DNA of 40,345 bases, from assembly GCA_032358255.1 (NCBI GenBank), contig JAULBX010027186.1, forward strand, positions 1-40,345. Direction: 5' to 3'. Numbering within the stretch: the stretch's first letter is position 1; each line of letters begins with the position of its first letter. Source of the stretch: Heterotrichella gracilis (Eukaryota > Sar > Xanthophyceae > Tribonematales > Xanthonemataceae). Under the pieces are notes generated by a model that was not told the DNA's origin, did not search any database, and saw only the letters and a list, made by a program, of their open reading frames with translations. Positions 9,757 through 21,700 of the stretch are shown here, piece after piece. The position numbers and the translations under genes are program-made.

Positions 9757-12700
9757 TCAGGACCCACCCCCTCCGCCAGCCGCACTCAGCTGCGCCCAGA
9801 GCTCAGCCTCTGTCATGGCGCCACCTGGCGCAGGCCCTGCCTCGGGGTTTTGGGCCATGGGGGGGGCACTAGAGACCGCGGCTGCGGGGTCTGCACTGTG
9901 TTGACTAGACAGGCTGTGCCAAAACGCATCCTGGGTGGGTGCCGATGGCGGTGGTGGCGGTAGGTTGGATGCGGGTGGTGGGGGTGGTGGTGGTCCTCTC
10001 CCCATGAGCAGCCCTAGGAGGTTTTGGCCGGAGGTGCGGTCCGGTGGGGGGCCGGGTGGGGCGGAGGGGAGTGGGCCGGTGGGGGGGAATGGCGGGTGGT
10101 GGGGTAGCGGTGGGGGGGGGCCTCCTTGTATGCTTTGCAGCAGGTTGAATGCAGCTTGCTGGTGGCCTGAAGGGGGGGTGGAAGTGGTGGTGGGAGTCAG
10201 AACGGGAGGGGAGGTATATGGAAGGCGACGCCTGATCACAATCCTGATCGGCTGCAATATCAAACTCTAATCACAAAGTGGCGAGAGCAGCTCAGAACCC
10301 TAACAAAGCACCGTTGTCATTTCAATTACAACCACCATCACCATCATAAACTCCACCCCAACCCCGTCCCTACACCCCACCTATAACCCTCCCCCAAAAC
10401 CCTACCTGGTTGGTATGGCCCTGGCTGTGGCATGGGAGGGGCAGAGGGCTGCGCGCCCTGCGGGGTCCCCTGCTGCAACCTCTGGAGCAGATTCCGGCCC
10501 ACATCTGGCGGCTGGGGGGGACCAGGGGCAAAGCCCTGTGAGGAGGAGATATAATGGTGTGTTAGTTGATTAGTCAGTTACATGCTTCCCAGCAATACAG
10601 CCAAATTAACAGTCAGTCATGCACACACGGCGCCACACAGCTCTTTCCTGGCACTGGTTGTACCACCTATTGATCCCACCCCAACAACTGGCTCCGCAAC
10701 TGTGTCGCCAACCCAAACCCTACTGGATGCCCCAAAACCCTACACCAGGCTTCCCACCTGTGGCATCCCCGGCCGCTGCAGCTGCTGCAGCAGATTCTGG
10801 GCAGGGCTGAGGGGTGGCTGTGGCTGTGGCTGTGGCTGTGGCTGCGGCTGTGGTGCCCCACCACCACCGCCTGTGAGGCTCCGGAGGAGGTTGCGACCCT
10901 GATCGTTGGATGCAGGTGGGGGTGCGGGGGGTAGGGGTGCAGAGGGGCCCGCTTGCAGGCGTGCTAGCAGGTTGGCACCTGCGTGGTTTGTTCGGGCCGC
11001 TTTAGGTTTCTGTTAGGGTCGCTTAGGGGTTTGTTAGTTTTTTCAGCAGGTTAGCACGTGGGTAAAGTTAGGGTTTTGTCAGGGTCCCTTCCGAGCTGCT
11101 CTTAGGATGCTCTTAAATTTCTGTACTTTCCTTCGGGTTGGCAGTATTAGCTTATGATATTTTAGGCTAAGTTCTCAGGTTCCCCATAATTGGAAATTAT
11201 AAGCTGGCAGCACTGGGTCTGTGGTGTGGCGACAATTTGTCATGAAAGCACCATTAGTCACAAGGCAAGGCACAGGATACTGATCAACACACCCCCACCC
11301 GCCACCCCTGGGGGTTATGCTTTTGTGCACTTGGGGTTTTGAGTGAGATGTTGGAATTTGGTTTTCTGGGTAGGGGGTTGGCTACGGTCTCGGGTGCTCA
11401 ATGATCGAGCGCACCTGCACTGGGGGGTGCCTGCGCTGACTGCCGCAACGGGGCGGCGCCACCTGTCGCACCCCCGCTGGCCCTCCGCTGCAGCTGCTCC
11501 AAAAGCTGCCTACCCGACACATCAGCCTCGCCCGCATGGGGGGAAACCGCGAGGGGTTTTGGAGGGGAGGAGAGGGCTGGGGGCTGCTGCAGCTGCTGCA
11601 GGAGGAGGCGGCCCAGCTGCTGCTGCTGCTCCGGTGGCGGTGGTGGTGGGTGGTGGGGGGCGGCGGTGGTGGGTGGTGGGGGGCGGGGGGTGAGGCGGTC
11701 CAGGAGGGCCCTGCCGGAGGCCAGGCCGGCGGTTGTTGCAGGCTCTGTGAAAAGAGAAGGATCAGAAGGGAGTGAGGAGTGATTGCAATGAGGGGATGAA
11801 CCAGGCAAGAGGGCTAGAATGAGAGACAGTGGCTGTAACAGGAAAGCAGGGCAGTGGGAAGTGGCCCCCGGTTGCACGAGGGTATTGGGGATGTTGTAAA
11901 CGAAAGGCGCACCATAATTTAGAACAGGGTAAGGGCGTGCACAGATATCAGATTGCAGCCAGCAAATATCTAGAGTTTAGGCCTTGGGGTTAGGGTTTAC
12001 AGGGTCTTTCGCAAAGCCACTGCCATGTGCCACACGGCGCCCTTGAGTACTTAGGGTTCAGCCCTTGGAGTTTAGGGTTTATGGGTCCTTGCCTGAGCTG
12101 GTGCCATGTGGCACTCCATTGGCCGCTATTGCCACCGCAGGGGGTGCTGACCTCCCCAGCAGGTTGAGTAGCATTTGCCCCTGGGCCTTGCCATTTGTGG
12201 CAGCGGAAGGGGCGGCAGGAGGGTCAAACTGGCCCTCCTGGGGTGCAGGGGCCGCCTGGGGTGGGAAGCAGACGCCATTCAGGAATCATTTAAAGTGAGG
12301 GAATGACCTTCCTGTCTTTGCGATGGATGCACAGACTCAAACCTGGGCATGCGCAAGCGAATATTGAAGCTTGCATGGTGATGCATGGTGATGCTCACAG
12401 TGCATTGGTCACAAGGAGCCCTGAAATCCTGAACCATAACACGCACCGCGAGCGTCCCACGAGCAGCCAAAACCCTAACCCAAAACCCTAGCGCGCACCT
12501 CAGCCACAGGCGAAACCCCGTTGGCAACAGCGCCAGGCGCAGCCCCCTCCCCGTCGTTTTTCACTCCCCTCCCCCTCCCCATCGCGAATCCCCGGGAGCC
12601 GTTCTCGTCAGGCAGTCGAGGCGCTGTCTGCTTGTGGAGCAGCAGGCGGGAGGGTTTTGGCAGCGCGGCCGCGTGGGGTTTAGGGTTTTCGGCGGCCGGC

Positions 12701-15700
12701 GCGGCGGCGGGGGGAGTCTGGGTGGGCGCTGGAGACGGCGGCGCGGGGCTGGGGATTGCAGTGGGGTTTGCCGCCCTTGGTTTTTGCGGGGATGGCATGA
12801 AGGGCTTTGCGGGGGTTGCTGCGCTGCTCCCCTGCAGTGGGAATTGCAAATAGCCGCCAGTCATGCTTCAGACACTAGAGAGCACCAACGCGCAAACCCT
12901 AGGACACAGCTGTCAGTCGAGAGGCAAACCCTAGCTATACATCGCTGCCAAGCCACAAGACCCTAGCACACAACGGCCCGTCATGCTGCGAACCCTAGGG
13001 TATACCTTGAGCGCATTCAGCAGGGCCAGACCCGCATTCATGGGTGGTGCAGCAGCCGCAGGCGCCGCCGCGGCACCACCAACACCACCAGCGGCGGGGG
13101 CAGGGGTGGGGTTTTTGAGCCCCGCCTGTGCCCTACTGAGCAGGGAGCGTGCTGGGTCGCCATTGGCTGGCGCCCATGCGGAGGGGGGTGCAGTGGGTGG
13201 TGCGGAGGGCGCGGCTTGGGTGGACCTGGTGGATGGGGGAGCAGGGTGGTTCAGGTGGGGCGAACGCCGCAGCGCAAATTTGACTTCTTGCGCTGCCTAC
13301 ACAGGTGGTACTACAGCAATGGGACCGACCCAGGTCAACTTTTGCAGCACAAGGGGCCTTGCAATATATGCGGCTCCTGACATCCACGCCACACACCTGC
13401 CAACCACATGACCGCTTCCCTGTCCAACCTCCCACCACCCACCTCACCGCCAAAACGTCCCTCACCCCATTCCACCCCACCACCACCACCACCCACCTCG
13501 CTGCCGCTTTCACCCCCGCAGGCTTGTTCAGTTTCAGTAGCTCATCCGCAGGCTTACACAACCCACATCAATGCAGTTTGCCCCCTCCCTTTATCTCCGC
13601 CAATCCTTCCCACCCCACACCACCACCGCCACCACCACCACCCACCCCACCACCCACCTCGCCGCCTTCACCCCTGTAGCAGACACCGCCGCAGGCTTGC
13701 TGAGATTGAGCAGCTGGTCCGCGGGCTGCACACACCCCATGTTGCCTGTGCAACGCCCGTGCAGGTCGCTCCCTCCTATGAACTCCACATCGTACAACAC
13801 CTCCACCGCATCGTCATACACACCCACCACGGTGCCTCGGGCGCCAAAGGGTGGGGGCCCTGCGGATCCCAGGCAGGCCACGCGGTCCCCAAGCTCGAAT
13901 TCTCCCCCTATGCGAGGAGAATGGGTCTCAAATTGGGTTTTGAGAAGGAATGGAGGCGTGGGGCCCAAGAGGTCAATGATTGTATATGTCGCCATTCAAG
14001 GGCTGAAAATTGCATTTCGAGCAGAGCGGCAGCACATTCTCAAACTGGAGCAGGGACATGGCCCTTTCTCCTTTTTGTGATACGATGAGAAACACACAAA
14101 CATTTAACCATACGAGGATCTACGTCATTTTGCATTATTGATGTACGCCTAATTTACCTACTTCCCAGTGCCTCGCGACCCCAAAACCACACTATCCCTC
14201 CCCACCCGCAAATGCCCGCAATGCATAAAAAAATGAAATAATGATTTCAAAAATTACCTTCCAAATTTCACATTACATTACATTACTTTGTAATGGTTCA
14301 TTACATTACATTACTTTACATGCGTGCCTCCTGAGAGATGCCTCCTCCTCATCTTCCTAGCTTCCTACCTGCAAACGCCGCCTGGACGCCGTTCCTCTCC
14401 AGCGGCGGTATGAGCAGCGCGGGGGACACGTTCTCAAACTGCAGCGGGGCCTGGCCGCGCACTGGGTTGGCGGTCATTGACTGCAGCAGCCGCACAGCGT
14501 CCTCCGGCATCACAGACGCTGACAGCTGTACAAGGGGAAAACGGGGGTGGTAAGTCAAGGGAGTGCAGGGGGAGGAGCGGCAACCTCGGCGGGGAGGGGA
14601 GGTGTGATCCATGCACTGTCCCCCAGTTGTGTCTGTTGCCATTTTTGAGGTTTATAATTTGGATTGAAAATTACTGCCACATGCAATTGTACAATACCAC
14701 CAGATGCGCGATTGTGAAACATGATTAAACTCGAGAAGGAAGCGCTGCGTGCTGGCAAGTGCACCGTGGCTAGCGCTGATGAATCCAGCACCTGGTCCAA
14801 ACCATCAGGCACCACGCAGCCGCCCCTTCCCAAATTCCAAAATTGGGCCCCAATTTCATCCCCACTCCCCCATGGGCTCCAAATCGAACCCCGCGTCAGC
14901 CTCACCTTGACCAGCGGCCTGCGCGCCAGGGGCGTTGCCTTGAGCCATGCCCGCACCTCGCCCATTTTGGCAAGCTGCGTGTCCTCATCCAGCTCAGGCA
15001 GGGCGTCCCCGATGGTGTACCGCATCTCCTCAGGCTGCTCCTCAAGCAGCCTGAAAATAAAGAAGGAAATTTGGTTTATTCTTGGTGTCAAAGGATGTCA
15101 TACTATGCAGGAGCGTTCCTTATTCCTGGTGGCACGTCCCGGTTTGATTCATTTAGGTCCTCAAAGATGCATCTATTACTGATATGCAACAGTATGCAGT
15201 AGAGATGCATCTATTGTCCTACACTTGACGTTGCGCATAGAAGATGCATCTTTGAGGACCTAAATGAATACACCGGGACCTGCCACCAGGAACAAAGTAG
15301 CCCGGTTTGATTAATTTAGGTCCTCAAATATACACTAGCATCAGTGTATTGCCAATAGTGTATTGCCCATCAGTGTATTCGCAACACAGTGCATCTCCTT
15401 TAGGGAGCAGCTTCAGGGAGATGCATTGTGCTGCGAATACTTGGCTTAGAAGCAGTCTGAAGGACAGTGGATACAGGATTTATCCTAACGTTGCGTATCT
15501 TGTAAACCCATCACCCCCCGTCCAAAACTTATTCCAAGCCAATCCACCCCCAATCCAAACCAATCACATCCGATCGTGCGCACCTGATCAGCCAGGGGAA
15601 TTTTGCCTTCATCTGCGCCAGTACCCGCAGCATTTCGCTCGAGTACTGCCACCCCTTGCCCTCCCGCCCAGGCTGAGGAGGTTCCGGCTGGACATAGTCG

Positions 15701-18700
15701 GGCACATATAGGCCCTTGGCCCCATTTTTGACATTTAGGCCCAAATCTGCGCGCTCCTCCCCGGCACTGATCCACAGGTTGCCTGCAGGGGCGCAATTGC
15801 ATGTCAGGATTAATTGCAATTTCAGATCATAATTGATTGGAATTGCATGTCAAAAACAACTGCGATTGCAGGTCAGAGTTGCAATTGGTGGTCAGGATTG
15901 TCCAGTGGGGGCCTTAAAGAGATGGCCAGAAATTGCGTGCCGTCACGAAGGTGCCCACAGCCTGTCACCACCCTCTTCAACAACCACCACCCACCAGCTG
16001 ATCCTACATCCTACATCCTACAGAGCATCTCCCCCCACACACCACACACACACCACACACACAAACCTGTGATCCTGCCCAGGGTGCCCATGCTCATGCC
16101 CAGCTTGCGCGCAGCCACCGGGCACACAATTTCTCACCCCCCACCCACCACCAGATCCTGCAGAGCGTCCCCCCTTCCCATTTCAAAACACAAAACAGCC
16201 CGTTACCACCCCTCTCACGAAACAAAACACCCCTCTTCCCCCAGCCCCCACCTGTGATCCTGCCCAGGGTGCGAGTGCTCATGCCCAGCTTGCGCGCAGC
16301 AACAAAGCCTGGCACAAACTGCGTCCTGGACCCCCCCACCACCCGCTTGGCGGCTGCGGCTGCGGCGGCTGCGGTGGTGGGTGGGGGCTCCACCGATATG
16401 CGCAGCAGGGGGTCGGGGGAGGGCAGGTGCTGGCCCTGCGGTGGGGAATTAGGATTGTTTGTGGAATTTAACCAAATTGATGAATGTGATTTCTATGCTC
16501 AGCAGGGGTTCGGGGGAGGGCAGGTACTGGCCCTGCGACGGGGAATTGTGATTGCTTAGAAATGTCAATGCTTATAGTAAATTTCAATTTAAGCAAATAC
16601 AGGACTGTGATTATGGTCAGGGATGGCGGGCAGGAGCTGGCCCTGCGGCCAGGAATTGGGATTGCTTCTTCCAAGGAATGATAGGCAGGCATCGGTGCGC
16701 GCTACACCCAAGAAACACAGCCCGGGCGACCTCAACCCTAGAGTACCGGGCAAGCCTTGCATTACGATCCAGCATTCACCCCTGTGCAACCCTAGACCCT
16801 GAACCCTCATCCAGCATTCACCCCCCTTGCAAACCCTCACCTGCTTGGACAGCCCCGCGCTGAGTGGAGGGAGTACTGTGGCCACACAGCCATAGGCGCT
16901 GCGCCCCAGGAACACAGCCTTGGTGCCAGGCTGCAGCTCCACACCTGCCGCCCACCCGCTGGCAGCGACGCTGGGGTCTAGGCGCTGGTCGGGCATGGGG
17001 TTCTTGCGCAGGGAGATCTGCAGGGTGGGAGCGGGTCTTAGGACTTCTTAGCAGGAGGTATGTGTGCTCGAGCATGGAGTTCAGGACCCAGGCTTCACGC
17101 TACAAAACTGGGAAGCGTTACTCACCTGCAGCGGTACCGCCACCTCTTTCCTTGAATATCGCTTCTCGATTGTCCCGTCCACCTGCCTCACCAGACCCTC
17201 CACTGGGCGCACATGCAGCATGATGCTCACGCCACCCAGCTCAACGCCCTGCAAGGAATTGGGGGGCAGACTGGTTTAGGGTTTGGCCCTGCAGAAAATG
17301 GGCATGTGCATCTTTTGTCGCAATAAACCCCATGGGTTGGGAACATACAGAGATCTGCCCACCATCACCCCCGTTCATCCCATCGGCTCCTGCAATGTGC
17401 CAAGCGCCTCCCAGGCCAAACCAATTCAAAGAAGCGAAAAGTATAGCGGAAAGAGATGACATGACCTCCACAAAGGGCAACCCAAAACACAGGGAATGGT
17501 CCTCGCATCACCACCGCCCCACACATGCTCCCCACATGTCCCTCCTCCCCCCCCCACACACCTTTTTGTTCATCAGCTCGTGCAGCGTGCGCTGCGCCTC
17601 CGCCCCCCACTCCTCGCCCGCGTCCCGCCCGTGGGGCACCGCCGAGCCCCCCCCAGCCCCCACCCTCCCCTTGGCGTCGCTCACCCCAGCAACCAGGGCC
17701 TCCTGGAGGTAGGGCCACCGCACCCAGCAGCGCTCGCCCACCAGCACAGACCCAACCTGTGTGGCTCCGACCTCGCCCAGCGCCGCCTCCTGTGTGAAAA
17801 CCAAAGAGCAAGCCGTTTAGAAACAACGCATATCACTGTTACTATTACAGTGCAAGCAGTGCCACCCATCAGCACAATGCGACCTAAGACGCGCCAACCT
17901 CGCCCAGCGCCGCTGTGTCTATGTACCCCAGTAATATACATATGCATTCCCGCTCGAAAGCAAGATTATCAGTCCACCCCTGTCCATGCCGCGCCTGGCA
18001 CTGCTTGTACCATTTCTGAGTCTGTAACGTTAACAATTACAACGAACTAATATAGTTATACATTGAGGGTACCATTTTGCCCACCCAACCCCACACACCC
18101 CACCCACCTTGACCCTGAGTATGACGCTCTCCTTCTTGCTGGGCTGGCCAAACACGTTCACCCCCGCGTGCTTCACCTCGCCACTCACTGGCAGGGTCTT
18201 GAGGGTGGGGAAGCCGGCGGGGGCGCCCACACCCGCCTTGGTGCCCGGCACAACCTGAAAAAACAGACATCAAAGTGGGCCATGTCTTATGAGGTTGGGG
18301 TGAAATTACCAAGGGAAAACTGCCCTACTATGGCATCGCTACAAAAGCATTGGGTTAGTTACTGGGGTTGGTAGGGTCAGAATGGCGCATCCTGATCAAG
18401 GATCCGAGCAAGTCACTTCCAACGACGCAAACCCTATCTCACTCAAAGACCTTAACCCGCTAGAGGCATGATTTCCAAGCAGTAAAGAGGCACAGAACCA
18501 CCTGCCGCAGCAAGGCCTGGTGTATGGAAACCATGATCTACTCCAAGCACAAACCCTAGCCCACTCAAGGCAAACAACCCCCACTCACCGACGGCACAAA
18601 GCCCAGCTCCCCATCCGGCAGCGGCTGGGGCATCGCCTGGCGCATGCACGTGCTGTTGGGCTGGGACACCGATGAGAAGCGGGAGGCCAGGGTGCTGGCG

Positions 18701-21700
18701 CAGTAGTCAGTCTCGTTGGCTCCTGCACAGGGGATTGGGGTTAAAATCTTGAAGCCCTACTTTGGTGGCAGGGTAGGATCTTCCTTGTGCGCAGTCCCGC
18801 CCTAGATATTGTGGGTGCCTTTTCCCCACGGGGAAATACCTTCAGCTACTCTACACCCTATAACAATCCACCCCCAAGCACGTTCCTCGTCAGCCTTCAA
18901 GTGCCATTTAACCCTGAACCCCAAACACCCACCATGCACCTTCTTTGCGTACAACGATGCGCCCCAGCCTCTGCGTACCAAAACCCTAAACCCTATACAC
19001 ACCCACCCACCCACCGCCCACGCACCTTCTTTGTGCGCAAAGATGAGTATCTCCCCTTGGCGGTTCCTTGCCCTCTCCCCCTCGGTGAGCCGCTTGGTCC
19101 CCAGTGACTCCACAGCAGCCAGCAGCCTGCCCTCATCCACCCAGGGCACTAATACCACCCCCTCCCACTCGGCGCGCTTGCCCTCCAAATCCACTGCAAA
19201 ATCCGCGGGGTAGAAATCCAGGATGGGGGAGGTGGGGTCCGTCATCAGGAACTGGAATGGGGAGGGAAGGGGAGATGTAAAAGCACGGAGGAAGGAAGAA
19301 ACCCAGGTTGCCAACAACTAATGTTATAGATAATCATGTGCCGTTGGCAGCAAAGGGTGTGCTAGGGTTTAGGGTTTAGGGTGTGCTCCTGATACCAATC
19401 ACGTTGTGCTAATGGGGACTAAAGACACTGCTGGAGGGCCAGAAAGGGCTTCCCGGCCTCAAATGCCACCAAAATGCACAACCCACCCCCTCCCTCTGCC
19501 CTTGCACCCTCCCCATGTTCAACCCCATCGCGCTCCACCCTCGTCCCGCACCAGTCCCCCACTCCCCATCTACTGCCATATCCTCTCCCCCTTTCCCACC
19601 GAGCCCCCTCCCCTAATACCCACCTGGTACGCCTCTGGCAGCAGCTTACAGCTGGCAGCAGGCAGCACCGCCAGGAGCTGCTGGAAGGGCAAAAATGACT
19701 CCGCGGCCCCTAAAAGCCACCAAACTATCCCCCAAATGCACACCCACACCAGCCCCCCACTCCCTCTTTACAACCACTACACACCTCCCCTCTCCTTGCA
19801 CCCTCCCTAATACCCACCTGGTACGCCTCTGGGAGAAGCTTACAGCTGGCAGCAGGCAGCACCGCCAGCAGCTGCTGGAAGGGCAGAAATGGCTTCCCCG
19901 CCTCAAATGTCACCGAAATGTCACCCAGATTCGTCATGTCGGAGGCCATGGGGGCGTAATGGTGGGGGTAGAACCAGTTCCAGGACACCACCCCGCGGTA
20001 GTAGTAGTGCAGCACCCACACCACCCCCTGCATGTAGTGCTCCACCACCCCCCGCCGCCCCTGGGCGTGCTCGGGCCCCCGCTTGATCCCCAGCTTTTCG
20101 CAATAGTATCGCTCCTGTGGACAGGGTTGAGGTTTATGGTGTGGGTGTGGGTGTAGGTTGGGTTTGTGGGTTTGTGAGTTTGTGAGTGTGGATGTAGATT
20201 GGGTTTGTGGGTTTGTGGCTTTGTGGGGTTTTGGGTCTGGATGTGTGTCAGGATTTGGGGTTAGGGTTTAGGGTTTGGACGTGTATTAGGGTGTGGGGTT
20301 TAGGGCCACATGTGCTGTCCTGGATGCGCGTGGACACCAGGTAAAGGTGTGTGAAGGTCTTCTACATGCGCTAGGGTTCCACCCCTACCCCTGGGATTTC
20401 CATCCGTGCTCTCAGGGCTTCACGCACAACCACAGGTCCAGCCATACCCTAAGGGTTTCAGTCCCACCTTCCATGGCTCGATCCCCCCCCCTGACATGAC
20501 CAGCTGCCGCGCCTCCCTGCTCATCATGGTGGGGCCACTCTGAACCTCCGGCTCGCCCTCCAGCGCACCCATCACCTGTATAACAAAAGGAAGTTAAATA
20601 CTGACTAAAAGTGGTGGTGGTAATAAACAAGGTAGGGCACTTGACTTCCTCGCCCTCCAACACCCATCCCGTACATCATACTGAAGGTACAACAAGAAGC
20701 AAAAACAAACAGACGCTGTCTGTCCCCAACAAAAGGGAGATAGAGCACTGCCACAAAAGAGCGCACTGCCAGCCCTTGTCAACACACAAAGCACACCGCG
20801 CAGAGCCACGCAAACCCCTGCCGCCACCCTCACCTCCAGGTCGGCCGCCTTGCCCTCTGCAATCTTCAAACTGGCCATGCCCGCATCCAGAATCCCCGCG
20901 TCGTCCTCGGGATCCGGTGCGGGTGCGCGGGCGGGGATTGGAGCGGGCGCTGGGGATGCGCGGCCAGGCCGCCGGCCCCCACCAGAGCGCTTTGACTCAA
21001 AGTGCTCCGCATCCTGTGGATGGGGGTTGAGGAGTTTTGAGTCATTTCTGCAGCAGTCATATCCCGCTGCACACACACCTGCCCTTCTTTAAAACCCTCG
21101 CGATCCACACCCACGCGATCCACAACAAGACCCTAGCCAAAACCCTCACCGCCGCGCGCTGCTCCAGGGTCTCCTGCTCCAGCTGCCCCAGGCGGGACAC
21201 CACCTGCTCTAGCCCCCCTGCGCTGCCACTCCCAACGCTTCCCAGAACCCTCCACAACCCACGCAAAACACATAATCCCCGTCCAACCCCTGACAAAACC
21301 CTTACCAAAACCCTCACCGCCGCGCGCTGCTCCAGCGTCTCCTGCCCCCACTGGGCCAGGCGGGACACCACCTGCTCTAGCCAGGCGGGACACCACCTGC
21401 TCTAGCCTGCTGTGCGCTAACGTTTCCAACCCTTCCCAAAACCCTCCAGAGCCCACCCAAACCCTACGTGATTCCTGTTCAACCCCTAACAAAACCCTAG
21501 CCAGAACCCTTACCGCCGCTCGCTGCTCCAGCGTCTCCTGCTCCAGCTGCGCCAGGCGGGCCACCACCTGCCCTAACCTGCCCTGCGCTACCCCTTCCAG
21601 AGCTTCCCAAAACCCTGCAGAGCCCTTCCAAAACACACAATCCCCGCCCAAACCCTAGCCAAAACCCTCACCGCTGCACGCTGCTCCAGCGTCTCCTGCT

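Noticed and set aside
13489..13563. Extra XRN1 exon from the duplicated exon 21 edge
   Set aside because: The copy keeps a donor but has no acceptor giving the required phase; including it would break the frame.
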